From positions 1-64,000 of the forward strand of contig CALIWR010000002.1 in the NCBI GenBank assembly GCA_938046585.1: a stretch of 64,000 nucleotides of DNA, written 5' to 3'. Shown in pieces: positions 16,527 through 24,991 of this stretch (the stretch's first letter is position 1; each line of letters starts with the position of its first letter). The stretch is from an uncultured Propionibacteriaceae bacterium. GTDB taxonomy: Bacteria; Actinomycetota; Actinomycetes; Propionibacteriales; Propionibacteriaceae. The notes under the pieces were generated by a model that ran no database searches, was not told where the DNA came from, and saw only the letters and a list, made by a program, of their open reading frames with translations. A program made the position numbers and the translations under genes.

Positions 16527-18893
16527 TCAGGCGCGGGCCAGGACCAGTTCCAGCAGCGCGGCCCGCAGGGTAGCGTCCATGGGGCGTTCCACCAGTTCGC
16601 GGGCCTGCTCGGCCGGGGTCGGCCGAGCCAGCGCGGCCATCGCCTGGTCCTTGTCGGCGAACGGGACCTGGGCCCGGTCAACCAGGCCGTACCACCGCTG
16701 CCGCAGATCAGGCTGGCAGATCTGAAGATCACCTAGCCGCAGCGTCAGCCCGGCCCCGGTCGGCACTTCGCCCAAGTCCACGGTCAACGACCCAGTGGCC
16801 TCATCCCAGCTGGTCGGATACCCCTCGACCGGCACCCGGCCGGCGCCGACCAATACCAGCTTCCAGGACCGCACCGGGGCCACCACACCCTGCCAGTCGC
16901 CCTCGGCGGCGCCGATCCGGAAACTACCGCCGGCCCAGTCCAGGCTTAGCCGGGTCCGGACCTCCTGCGGGGTCGCGGCGTCGTCATCCTCGTACAGGAC
17001 CAGTTCACCGTCGGCGCCGGCATACACCCGGACCTCGAGGCTGGACGGGTTACCCACCCCCAGCTCGTCAGGCCCGGTCAGCGGCCAGATCGCGCCGGCC
17101 CTCGCCAGCACCGGCAGGGATTCCAGATCCCGGTGCAGGCTCACTGGCCGGCTACCGTCGTATCCGACCCCGGTGAAGACATCCCACCACAGGCCGGGCG
17201 GCAGGAAGGTCCGTACCGAGCCGAGCCCGGTGGCCTGGTCGGCCGGGGTGGTGATCGGCGCCACCAGCAGCTCGGAGCCAAAACTGAAGGTAGTCCGGTG
17301 CGGCATTGCGTCCTGGCTAGGCAGCGACCAGTACAGCGGTTCCACGATCGGACGGCCCTCGTGGGCGCGGCGGTTCATCGTGTACAGGTAGGGCAGCATC
17401 CGGTGCCGCAGCCGCAGGAAATCGGTCTGAACCCGGCGCGCGGTCTCATGGAACCGCCACGGCTCTTTAGAGTTGAACGGGTTCAGCGTCGAATGCAGCC
17501 GGTTAATCGGGGAAAACACGCCCAGCTGCACCCAGCGGGTGGCCAGCTCGTCGTCTTTCACCCCGAACATGTGCCCGCCGATGTCGTGGCTCCACCAGCC
17601 GTACCCGATGTTTGCCGCGGTCGCAGTGAAGTACGGCTGGAAGTGCAGACTCTGCCAGGAGATCACCGAGTCGCCGGAGAAACCGACCGGGTAGCGGTGA
17701 GAACCGGGCCCGGCGTAGCGGGAGAAAGTCAGCGGCCGTCTCCCGTCGCGTCCGGAATCTAAGAAGTGCAGGTGGTTGAGCAGCCACAGCGGGTCCAGCC
17801 CGGGGACCGACGAGTACGGGCCCTGCTGCCAGTCCAGCCACCAGAAGTCGACCCCTTGTTCTTCCAGCCGGTGGTGCACCAGGTCGAAGTACGCCTCCCG
17901 GAATCGTGGGTTGACCAGGTCGAAGTCGATCGGCTGGCGGGTCTGCGGGTCGATCCCGAGGTGGCGGGCCACCTGCGGGTAGCAGTCCTCGTGGCAGCGG
18001 ATCCCGTCGGCCGGGTGCACATTGAGGCAGACTCTCAGCCCGTGTTCATGCAGCCAGGCCAGGAAGGCCGGCGGGTCGGGGAAGAGGTCCCGGTTCCAGG
18101 TGTATCCGGTCCAGCCCGACGAGATCATCGGGTCGACATCGACCAGGTGCCAGTCCATGTCGAGCACCGCGACGCTGAACGGGATCTGCTCGGATTCGAA
18201 GCGGGTGATCAGGTCCTGGTATTCGGTCGCGGTGTACGGGTGGTAGCGGCTCCACCAGTTCCCTAGCGCGTAGCGCGGCAGCAGCGGCTGAGGACCGGTG
18301 ATCGCATAGAAGTCGGCCAGCGCGGCCGGGAAGTCGAAGCCGTGGCAGAACAGATAGAGGTCGACCGCCCCCTCCTCCCGGGGAGCCACCCAGCCCTCGG
18401 CGTCCAGCGCCAACGACCGCGAATCGTCGAGCTCGCCGTACCCGGTGGTGGAGACCAGCCCCGGTTCCAAGGGGATCGCCCCATCGGCCTCATCCAGGGT
18501 GCGGGCGGTGCCGAGCAGGTTGGTGGGGATGCCAAAGTGCTCCGGGGCGTCGACCGTGCCGTAGCGCCAGAGCGACTGGTAGTGGCTGACCGCCTGGACT
18601 TGGACCCTGAGCCCAGACGGGGTGAACGGGCCACCGTCGTAGTCGAGGATCAGGTACGGGGTGCGCAGGTGGACCGTGTCACCGCGGCGAACCAGGGTGA
18701 ACTGCGGTGTCGGCAGATCCCGATTCCAGACCACCTGGGTGGCCCGGTCCTCGAAGGTCGCCGACGGCGACCACTCGATCCGCAGCAGCCGCTGGGTGAG
18801 GACGGTGATCCGAGCATTTCCGGCGACGATGGTGGAGGCGGCCGGCGCCTGGGGCGTGGTCCGGATCTGATGGGCGGGCGCAAGGGTGGTCAC
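16527..18893 (-). CDS. glycoside hydrolase family 31 (alpha-glucosidase/alpha-xylosidase-like)
   Basis: A 788-residue GH31 enzyme. The barrel begins with GNWWSRYHPYTATEYQ (residues 211-226); the nucleophile is Asp354 in WWLDWQQG and the acid/base Asp408 in GFSGDSV. The N-terminal beta-sandwich and C-terminal beta domains are present (the latter with YEDDDAATP), and there is an extra 60-residue helical tail rich in Ala/Arg. No signal peptide is visible, so it probably acts in the cytosol on imported oligosaccharides with alpha linkages. GH31 covers alpha-glucosidases, alpha-xylosidases and transglycosylases, and sequence reading alone cannot choose. It stands alone on the minus strand, 120 bases after the MatC-type gene. 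Confidence 0.9.
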   Translation of the reverse strand: MTTLAPAHQIRTTPQAPAASTIVAGNARITVLTQRLLRIEWSPSATFEDRATQVVWNRDLPTPQFTLVRRGDTVHLRTPYLILDYDGGPFTPSGLRVQVQAVSHYQSLWRYGTVDAPEHFGIPTNLLGTARTLDEADGAIPLEPGLVSTTGYGELDDSRSLALDAEGWVAPREEGAVDLYLFCHGFDFPAALADFYAITGPQPLLPRYALGNWWSRYHPYTATEYQDLITRFESEQIPFSVAVLDMDWHLVDVDPMISSGWTGYTWNRDLFPDPPAFLAWLHEHGLRVCLNVHPADGIRCHEDCYPQVARHLGIDPQTRQPIDFDLVNPRFREAYFDLVHHRLEEQGVDFWWLDWQQGPYSSVPGLDPLWLLNHLHFLDSGRDGRRPLTFSRYAGPGSHRYPVGFSGDSVISWQSLHFQPYFTATAANIGYGWWSHDIGGHMFGVKDDELATRWVQLGVFSPINRLHSTLNPFNSKEPWRFHETARRVQTDFLRLRHRMLPYLYTMNRRAHEGRPIVEPLYWSLPSQDAMPHRTTFSFGSELLVAPITTPADQATGLGSVRTFLPPGLWWDVFTGVGYDGSRPVSLHRDLESLPVLARAGAIWPLTGPDELGVGNPSSLEVRVYAGADGELVLYEDDDAATPQEVRTRLSLDWAGGSFRIGAAEGDWQGVVAPVRSWKLVLVGAGRVPVEGYPTSWDEATGSLTVDLGEVPTGAGLTLRLGDLQICQPDLRQRWYGLVDRAQVPFADKDQAMAALARPTPAEQARELVERPMDATLRAALLELVLARA

Positions 18894-18945
18894 GGGCAGA
18901 CCCTAATGCCACCGGTGGTCCCGGTCGTGGCGAGGGGACACGGCG

Positions 18946-18990
18946 ACGCCCGGTGGTGGCCGGCCGCGAGGGCCAACCGCCACCGGGCGT
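18946..18990 (-). terminator. stem-loop after the MatC-type carrier gene
   Basis: An 11-bp perfect inverted repeat, ACGCCCGGTGG (18946-18956) and CCACCGGGCGT (18980-18990), lies 24 bases after the carrier stop and before the GH31 start. No T tract follows. It may be an actinobacterial U-less terminator or an operator for the GH31 gene. Confidence 0.5.
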
Positions 18991-19013
18991 TCCGCCTGGG
19001 GGCAGGTGCCGGG

Positions 19014-20459
19014 CTACGAGCCGGCGCCCCACCATGGGGGCAGGATCATCAGCGCCCAGGTCACGAGCGGCGTTCCGATGATCAGGATCCACGACCACTT
19101 CAGCAGCCATCGGTAGATGTAGTCGCCCTGGTATGCGCCATTGGCGATGCCGAGCGCACCGTTGGTGGAGAACGGCGAGCAGTCGACGGTGGAGGAGCTG
19201 ATCCCCAGCGCCGCGACCAGCATCGTGGCGTTGATGGCTGCGGTGCTGCCGTCCGACGGCACCAGGAACGGAACCGAGAGCGGGATCAGGGCACCCAGCG
19301 TGCCGGTAGTCGAGGCGTAGGCCGAGACCAGGGCGCCGATGAACAAGATGATGACGCTCGAGATCCGCGGGTTACCAAGGTTGGCGGCCAGGTCCCCCAG
19401 CCACTGGATGACGCCGTGGCGTTCCAGCATGTCAATATAGGTCACGATACCGCCGACCAGCAGGATCGTCGGCCAGGAGATCTTCGAGACCGCACCCTTG
19501 GCTGACTTGGGGAACATCAGCGTCAGCACCGCGCCGACGGCGAGGGCCGTCAGCCCGACGTCGAAGTTGACCTTCTTACCGAAGAAGGCGGCGGTGACCA
19601 GCGGCGCCCCGATCACCAGCAGGGCCATCACGGCGAGCCCGATCAGGGTGGTGGTCCGCTCTGGGTTGAGCCTCACCAGAGCGAGATCCTCCTCGCTGGT
19701 GGCGCCGGCCTGCTGCTCGCCGAACTCCTCGTCGACCAGGGCTTCCTTCACAGCAGCGTCGTCGATGTCGTCACGGGAGGTGGCGGCGACCTCTTCCTCG
19801 CTGGGGCCAGCGTCGCGGTGCAGGAACCAGGTGGCCAGCACGATCAGGAAGCAGATCACGGCGACGAGGATCCAGGTGACCGTCGGGTTGTAAAGAGCCG
19901 CCAGCCCGGGGCTGCGCTTCACGACCGTGTTGACGATGACGCCGTACATGCCGATCGGAGAGAACGAACCAGCCGTCGAGCCCTGGATCACGGCCTGGCT
20001 CATCGGCAGCGGATTGATCTTGTTCTTACGGTTGAAGCCGAGCGCGATCGGCATCAAGATGGCGGCCGAGGCCGGGGTGGCTGCGCCGATGGCGGTCACC
20101 AGGGCCGAGATCGCGAACATCACGAACGGGAAGAGTCGGGCGCGTCCGGCGACGAGCCGCAACCCTGCTGCGACGATCCAATTCACTGTGCCGTTGGCGC
20201 TGGCCAGCGCGAACAGATAAGTGACGCCGAGCAGGGTGAAGAACAGCACGAGCGGGAAGCCCCCCTCGACCTGTTTGATGGTGTCGTGGAACAGCAGTGG
20301 CCCGACGATCGCCGTGGCGACGATCGCCATGATGCCCATATGCAGTTCCGTGATGGAACCGATGAGGAATGCGACTACGAGGATCGCTAGCGCGATGATA
20401 GCCGTAGTGACTGAGAACACGACGGTAGAATCCTTCGACTGTGAAGTGACATGAGACAC
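19014..20459 (-). CDS. MatC/SLC13-like dicarboxylate carrier
   Basis: A 481-residue polytopic protein with about 11-12 hydrophobic segments and a 65-residue charged cytosolic loop in the middle (HRDAGPSEEEVAATS to LVRLNPERT). The N-terminal half matches the MatC N-terminal domain family of malonate/dicarboxylate carriers (GIMAIVATAIVGPLL, AIGAATPASAAILMPIALGF); the C-half repeats the pattern with SAYASTTGTLGALIPL and SSSTVDCSPFSTNGAL. It should import or exchange C3-C4 dicarboxylates. The GTG at 20459 lacks a ribosome site; an internal GTG at 20420 follows GAAGGA by ten bases and may be the real start. Two palindromes lie upstream, so a local regulator outside the immediate area may control it. 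Confidence 0.85.
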   Translation of the reverse strand: MSHVTSQSKDSTVVFSVTTAIIALAILVVAFLIGSITELHMGIMAIVATAIVGPLLFHDTIKQVEGGFPLVLFFTLLGVTYLFALASANGTVNWIVAAGLRLVAGRARLFPFVMFAISALVTAIGAATPASAAILMPIALGFNRKNKINPLPMSQAVIQGSTAGSFSPIGMYGVIVNTVVKRSPGLAALYNPTVTWILVAVICFLIVLATWFLHRDAGPSEEEVAATSRDDIDDAAVKEALVDEEFGEQQAGATSEEDLALVRLNPERTTTLIGLAVMALLVIGAPLVTAAFFGKKVNFDVGLTALAVGAVLTLMFPKSAKGAVSKISWPTILLVGGIVTYIDMLERHGVIQWLGDLAANLGNPRISSVIILFIGALVSAYASTTGTLGALIPLSVPFLVPSDGSTAAINATMLVAALGISSSTVDCSPFSTNGALGIANGAYQGDYIYRWLLKWSWILIIGTPLVTWALMILPPWWGAGS

Positions 20460-20522
20460 CCATTAATGGGCGCCGAGGTATCAGACGGTGTCTGCTTCTT
20501 GATCCAAAGGCATACGTAAACG

Positions 20523-20541
20523 GGCAGCAACCGTTGCTGCC
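20523..20541 (-). promoter_or_regulatory. 19-bp palindrome upstream of the MatC-type gene
   Basis: GGCAGCAAC (20523-20531), one base, GTTGCTGCC (20533-20541): a perfect 9-bp inverted repeat 64-82 bases upstream of GTG 20459. The short spacer fits a dimeric repressor operator, perhaps LacI-like; it would also fold as a tight hairpin but has no T tract. Confidence 0.45.
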
Positions 20542-20687
20542 GGCTCGCGCAGGCTCCGGATTTTTGTCAGCCGGGACCATCCCGAGGGCTGGTCGGGCAG
20601 CTGTGAGGTTGCCCGATCGATAGTTGAGTAGGGGCGGCCGATGATCGACGGCTCCAGTCATCATCGATCGACGTGGCGTTCGAGATC

Positions 20688-20710
20688 ACGATGTTCGCTA
20701 TGAACATCGT
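20688..20710. promoter_or_regulatory. 23-bp palindrome, candidate operator
   Basis: ACGATGTTC (20688-20696), GCTAT, GAACATCGT (20702-20710): a perfect 9-bp inverted repeat with a five-base spacer, about 230 bases upstream of the carrier start. The layout is that of a dimeric regulator site. No regulator gene is adjacent. Confidence 0.4.
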
Positions 20711-20998
20711 TCGCTCGCTGTCTCGGATCCCCACCCTAGAGGATTGGGGGTTCAGCGACCGATGAGCATCGGCCACAGTGGTAGCCGATGCCGCCGGATG
20801 AGGCATCCGATTCCTCATTGTCCCTCCGATGATGGGGCTCGCTGACCGGGTCACTCTAACGAGGTGATTTCGGGCGCTGATCGGGGGGTCCCCATCATTG
20901 CCTCAGACCGGTGCCAGCGGCTAGTTCGGTGCGGAGAGAAGACGGCTGCTGTGGGCCCAGGGCAAATCCAGATTGAGTGGTTTCGACGAGGCCGAGCC

Positions 20999-21450
20999 CT
21001 ATCGATGGGGGGTGACGGTGTGAACGATCACCGGTATCGTTGAGGAGTCTAGGAGACGCCTCCACCGACGGCGATACTCGTATCGGATCTCGTGGGGCCG
21101 AGTCGGTAGCAGCAGACATAAGCTGGCCAGGACCACAACCCCGAACAGGAGGGACAGCCGCCACCATGCAGACGACGATGCTGTGGTCAGAAACGGTACG
21201 AGCAGCATCCACCAGCCCGAGATCCCGACATCATGGAGGCGCCGCACGGTCAGTACACAGACGTTCCAGAGGTTGGCCAACCCGATGATCGACCAGAGTA
21301 AGCCGAGCATGGCCACGAAGACCCACTCGCTGCCTCCGAACTGGCATCCCCATACAGCAAGGCAAACACCATCGGATAGGCCAGTATCAGGCAAGCCAAG
21401 GTGGCAGCGTACTGGCCCCGGGCCCACCCGACCCTGCACCGACCACTAGT
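20999..21450 (-). pseudogene. DUF805 membrane protein gene, frameshifted
   Basis: The C-terminal part (from about 21345 down to 20999) reads GSEWVFVAMLGLLWSIIG and then VRRLHDVGISGWWML, the DUF805 signature. The preceding membrane segment (ARGQYAATLACLILAYPMVFALLYG) is in a different frame, joined only if one base is added or removed near 21330-21345. No good start or N-terminal FRGRASRxxFW segment of normal form is found. This looks like a decayed paralog of the intact DUF805 gene that begins about 200 bases away. DUF805 proteins are small four-helix membrane proteins of unknown role. Confidence 0.55.
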
Positions 21451-21662
21451 GCAGAGTCGGGAGGGTGAACTCCTGGGGCTTGCGGACCTGTGGAACCGTT
21501 ACCCAATTGTTCAGATCCGGCAGTATCTGCCGGCGATGAACCCGGGCGGCTGTTCCCAGGAGAAAGCAGTATCGAGATGACGCGTGGCGGCGAAGCTTAA
21601 CCTCGCCGGAGACGTTCAGGATCAGCCCGAAGTCTGACGCGGGTCGACCCGCGGGCTGAATC

Positions 21663-22364
21663 TCAGAGGTCCTGCGGTCCGTACAGCGGCTTGCTGGGAT
21701 CGTCGAAACGGGCTCCAGCCGGGTTCGTCTCCATGATCGCCATGATCAGAGGGACGATACCGAGGCCTGCAAAGGCCAGGGCGGCCAGCCATCCCGACTG
21801 ATTCGTGTCGTGCAGGCGCCGTACCAACGTGCTTAGGGTGGGGACGCACAGAACGAGAGCGATCGCCATCAGCACCAGGTAGCACAGCACAGACACGATC
21901 ACGATGGCATCGCTGCCGGCGGCCAGAGCCGCGACGATGAGCGTCACCAGGTACCAGGCACCCATGACGATGTTGTTGAAGAGGTACCACCACCAGAACT
22001 CGCTGCGAGAAGCCCGACCGGAGAAGTTCTTCCAGTTCTTGAAGCCCAGCTTGATGGCTTGCGCGAAGCTGACGCTGGGGCGGTTCCCGGCGTATCCCTG
22101 GGGGTATCCCTGGGCATAGCCGGCGGGCTCAGGGTAGCCGGCGGGCTCAGGGTAGCCGGCGGCAGCGTACGACTGGGACGGGTACGAGGCCTGGGGCTGC
22201 TGAGGATAGCTCTGCTGGGGATATCCGCCCTGCTGGGGATATCCGCCCTGCTGGGGTTGCGGGGCCTGTTGCCCGTACTGCTGGGAATAGCCCTGGCCAT
22301 AGCTGCCCTGCTGGGGGTATCCGCCCGGTGTCGGGCCGTTGGTGGGATAACCGGGATTGGTCAT
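21663..22364 (-). CDS. DUF805 membrane protein with Gln/Tyr/Pro/Gly-rich N-terminus
   Basis: Starts at ATG 22364, behind AAGGA with six bases spacing; 233 residues. Residues 1-90 are a low-complexity cytosolic tail with repeats of GYPQQ and GYPEPA. The DUF805 domain follows: [31 protein letters not shown], then three to four hydrophobic helices and [12 protein letters not shown], the most conserved loop. The function is unknown; such tails are common on actinobacterial membrane proteins and may mediate assembly or phosphorylation. A kinase gene lies 800 bases downstream in the opposite reading order, but no direct link is shown. Confidence 0.85.
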   Translation of the reverse strand: MTNPGYPTNGPTPGGYPQQGSYGQGYSQQYGQQAPQPQQGGYPQQGGYPQQSYPQQPQASYPSQSYAAAGYPEPAGYPEPAGYAQGYPQGYAGNRPSVSFAQAIKLGFKNWKNFSGRASRSEFWWWYLFNNIVMGAWYLVTLIVAALAAGSDAIVIVSVLCYLVLMAIALVLCVPTLSTLVRRLHDTNQSGWLAALAFAGLGIVPLIMAIMETNPAGARFDDPSKPLYGPQDL

Positions 22365-22422
22365 GTGGCGTCCTTGGATCGACTCTACAGATCGGACCAT
22401 AGCGTAACCGAGGGCCCGGTCC

Positions 22423-23097
22423 TCAGGGATGGGTCACCACATAGATGGCATAGTCAAGCTGGCGGTCGCCACGACGCAGCGGGACCAACCGCTCGGTGGC
22501 TTCCTTGCCGAGCTGGGTGAGGTCAAACCAGAGCTGTCGGTTCGTGCCTTGCGACCAGATCGCCAACCGGCCACCGGGCCGTAGGTGGGTCATGGCGCTG
22601 GCAAGCGTGGCGGGGTGGTACACCCGTTCGTTCTGGGCGACAATCAGAAAATCCGGACCATTGTCGACATCAAGGGCGATCGCATCCCACGGCCCGAAAA
22701 ATCCTGGCAGCGTTGGCGGAGCACACAACACATCGGCGATATCGCCGCGGTGCAACCTCACCCGGGGGTCGTGGGCGATCTGCCCCAAAACCTCGGTCAG
22801 ACCCTCGTAGGCCCAGCCGATCAGAGCACTCGAAATCTCCACCACATCCACCGTGGTCGCGCCCAGCTCCAACAGCCGGCTAGTGGTGTACCCCAATCCC
22901 AGACCTGCGACTAGTGCCGCCCCAGGCGTGGGGCCGAGAACCTCAGCTAGCAGTTGCTCGCTGAAGGTCTGTTCGGAATCCATTGCGAAGGCCCCGTTGA
23001 CGATCAACTCGTCGATCACCCGCTGACCGTCCGTACGTCGACGCAGGGCGATGTCGAACCCGTCCTGCTGCGAACGGGCCACCGTCACCACGTCCAT
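22423..23097 (-). CDS. spermidine-synthase-like SAM-fold protein
   Basis: A 224-residue Rossmann-fold protein. [19 protein letters not shown] (about residues 62-80) is the glycine-rich SAM/dcSAM motif, [10 protein letters not shown] the acidic strand after it, and [14 protein letters not shown] the catalytic-type DxDxGP. The N-terminal sequence [22 protein letters not shown] matches the spermidine-synthase opening in shortened form. Many actinobacterial homologs of this size lack proven polyamine activity and are annotated only as spermidine synthase-like or methyltransferase. It stands 58 bases upstream of the DUF805 gene start on the same strand. Confidence 0.75.
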   Translation of the reverse strand: MDVVTVARSQQDGFDIALRRRTDGQRVIDELIVNGAFAMDSEQTFSEQLLAEVLGPTPGAALVAGLGLGYTTSRLLELGATTVDVVEISSALIGWAYEGLTEVLGQIAHDPRVRLHRGDIADVLCAPPTLPGFFGPWDAIALDVDNGPDFLIVAQNERVYHPATLASAMTHLRPGGRLAIWSQGTNRQLWFDLTQLGKEATERLVPLRRGDRQLDYAIYVVTHP

Positions 23098-23157
23098 CGC
23101 TCTATGGTGGCAGGTGCCCCGCGGCCGAGTTGGCCCGGGCCAAGGTGGGCCGAGTCG

Positions 23158-24756
23158 TCAGCGGGCTGCGGCCCGGACCCCTTCGAGAGCGGCGGCGATC
23201 GTCAGTCCCTGTCCGACGCTGAGATGCCCCTCGGACACGGCCTCCTGGACCTCATCGGAGAACGAGTCCAGGTGTTCGGCGGCGTCATCGCCGGCCAGAA
23301 TCTTCGCAGACTCCCGGTCCCAGGAATGAAGCAGCTTCTGTCGGCTGGGGCCTGCCGGTAGGTTCACCAAGACACCCCGTACGGTCTGGACCGCGACCTG
23401 CAGCGTCACCCCAGGCGATGCGGACGGCGAGGTCGGGGTACGGCTGGGCGTGGCGCTCGGGGTACGGCTGGGTGTGGCGCTTGGGGAGCGGCTGGGAGTC
23501 CGGGAGACGGGCCGGGTCGTAGCCGGAGTCGGTCGGGGCGGGGTTGGCGATGGGGTGGTGGCCGGCAGCAGGGCCGCTAAGGGACCGATCCGCCCGGAGC
23601 CGACAGCGAAGGCCAGACCTGCCAACGCCAGAATTAGTACTACCGCGATCGCCGGCCCGACTCGGCGCCGCCGTTTCCGGGGTGCAGGGGGCACGGGCCG
23701 CTGCGATACCGTCGCCGGCGACGGGCGGTTGCGGCGGGTACGACTCGGCTGCTGGGCTGCCGGGGACAACTGCTGCGGTTGTGTGGACGCTACCGTGGTT
23801 CCTGCTGTGGGCAGCACCGAGGTGTGAGCCGGGCCGACCACCGGCGCCAGCCGGGTCGGTTCGCAGGCCGGCAGGACTGCGGTGGCCGCGACGGTAGCGT
23901 CCTGCTCGGTCGGGCCGACCGGATCCAGATCCACATGCTTTGCCACCTCGTGCAACTGGGCTGCGGTCGCGGCAGCATCCAGGCGCTGCTCCGGGTCTTT
24001 GTCGAGCAGCCTGCTGACGAGTGAGTCCAGCTGCTGGGGGACTACCATCCGGTCCGCCAGCCGTGGTGGGGTCCCGTTCACCTGCATCGCTACCACCGAG
24101 ACTGCGCTGTCGCCCTGGTACGGCGGCTGCCCAGTCAGCATGGCCATCATCAGGCAGCCCAGGGAATACAGGTCACTGGCCGGGCCGACCCGGGCCCCAG
24201 CAGCTTGTTCAGGTGACATGTACGCAGCACTGCCGATCACGCTCGCCGGCGCGGTTAGGGTCGCATCGGAGGTGGTCAGTTGGGCGATCCCAAAGTCGAG
24301 CACGGTGACATGGCCGCTCGCGCCCACCATCACGTTGGCGGGCTTGATGTCGCGATGCACCAGGCCGGTGGCGTGGGCGGCTTCCAGGGCGGCCGCCACT
24401 TGGGAACCGATCGAAACCGCGGTGGCGATCGGCAGCGGTCCGTCCTCGCGGATCAGGTCAGCGACCGAGCGTCCACTCACCAGGGACATCACCAGGTAGG
24501 CACGGTTGGCCTCGATCCCGGCATCGAAGACCGAAACTACGTTCGGGTGGGTGAGCCCGGCGGTAGCGACGGCTTCGCGGCGGAACCGCTCCAAGGCGGT
24601 CGGATCGGCGCTGGCCGACAGGTCGAGCACCTTCACCGCCACATCCCGATTCAGCCGGGTGTCGTGGGCTAGCCAAACTGTCGCCATGGCACCAGAGCCG
24701 AGGGGGCTGACGAGGCGATAGCGGTCAGCGACATCGGGGGGAGTCACTCCATCCAT
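23158..24756 (-). CDS. transmembrane serine/threonine protein kinase (PknB-like)
   Basis: A 532-residue kinase counted from ATG 24756 (GTG 24768 is also in frame). The kinase domain occupies residues about 10-265: glycine loop LGSGAMATVW, VAVKVLD (catalytic Lys), HRDIKPANVM (catalytic loop), LDFGIAQL, and SPEQAAG. A Pro/Gln/Arg-rich juxtamembrane stretch leads to a single membrane helix (GPAIAVVLILALAGLAFAVG). Outside the membrane there are no PASTA repeats but a Thr/Ser/Pro stalk with repeated TPSRTPSA and a helical C-terminal domain of about 85 residues. The kinase should sense an external or wall-linked signal and phosphorylate cytosolic proteins. It follows xseB by about 30 bases and may share its transcript. 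Confidence 0.93.
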   Translation of the reverse strand: MDGVTPPDVADRYRLVSPLGSGAMATVWLAHDTRLNRDVAVKVLDLSASADPTALERFRREAVATAGLTHPNVVSVFDAGIEANRAYLVMSLVSGRSVADLIREDGPLPIATAVSIGSQVAAALEAAHATGLVHRDIKPANVMVGASGHVTVLDFGIAQLTTSDATLTAPASVIGSAAYMSPEQAAGARVGPASDLYSLGCLMMAMLTGQPPYQGDSAVSVVAMQVNGTPPRLADRMVVPQQLDSLVSRLLDKDPEQRLDAAATAAQLHEVAKHVDLDPVGPTEQDATVAATAVLPACEPTRLAPVVGPAHTSVLPTAGTTVASTQPQQLSPAAQQPSRTRRNRPSPATVSQRPVPPAPRKRRRRVGPAIAVVLILALAGLAFAVGSGRIGPLAALLPATTPSPTPPRPTPATTRPVSRTPSRSPSATPSRTPSATPSRTPTSPSASPGVTLQVAVQTVRGVLVNLPAGPSRQKLLHSWDRESAKILAGDDAAEHLDSFSDEVQEAVSEGHLSVGQGLTIAAALEGVRAAAR

Positions 24757-24784
24757 GGTAACGACCACCGCCGCATCAGCCGGA

Positions 24785-24991
24785 TCAGCCCTGGTCCGGG
24801 TCCGGCTCGCGGCTACGGGCGGTGACTCGGGCCTTAGCCCCGTCCAGCCACTCCTGGCAGATGTCGGCGAGCTGTTCGCCGCGCTCCCACAACGCCATCG
24901 CCTCCGAGAGCGAGACGTTGCCGGACTCCAAGGCGCGCACCACCTCGTCCAGTTCGGCTCGGGCCTGCTCGTACGACATCGGCTCGCTCAT
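24785..24991 (-). CDS. xseB: exodeoxyribonuclease VII small subunit
   Basis: A 68-residue helical protein with the XseB pattern SYEQARAELDEVVRALESGNVSLSEAMALWERGEQL. It coats the long arm of the XseA nuclease and is required for full activity of the ssDNA exonuclease. ATG 24991 overlaps the xseA stop (ATGA, 24988-24991), ensuring coupled translation in the right order. An ordinary short acidic tail follows. Confidence 0.95.
   Translation of the reverse strand: MSEPMSYEQARAELDEVVRALESGNVSLSEAMALWERGEQLADICQEWLDGAKARVTARSREPDPDQG

Larger units (their letters stand above)
20460..20998. other. 539-bp non-coding stretch with two palindromes
   Basis: No frame here resembles a protein: the longest, on the minus strand (20567-20854), is low in hydrophobic pattern and matches nothing I know. 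The stretch holds two perfect palindromes described separately, which suggests a regulatory region for the carrier gene and possibly an eroded regulator gene. Base composition drifts lower in GC toward 21 kb, next to a decayed DUF805 gene. Confidence 0.5.

Noticed and set aside
20567..20854. 95-codon minus-strand frame upstream of the carrier
   Set aside because: Covers two palindromes and shows no domain, signal or ribosome site.
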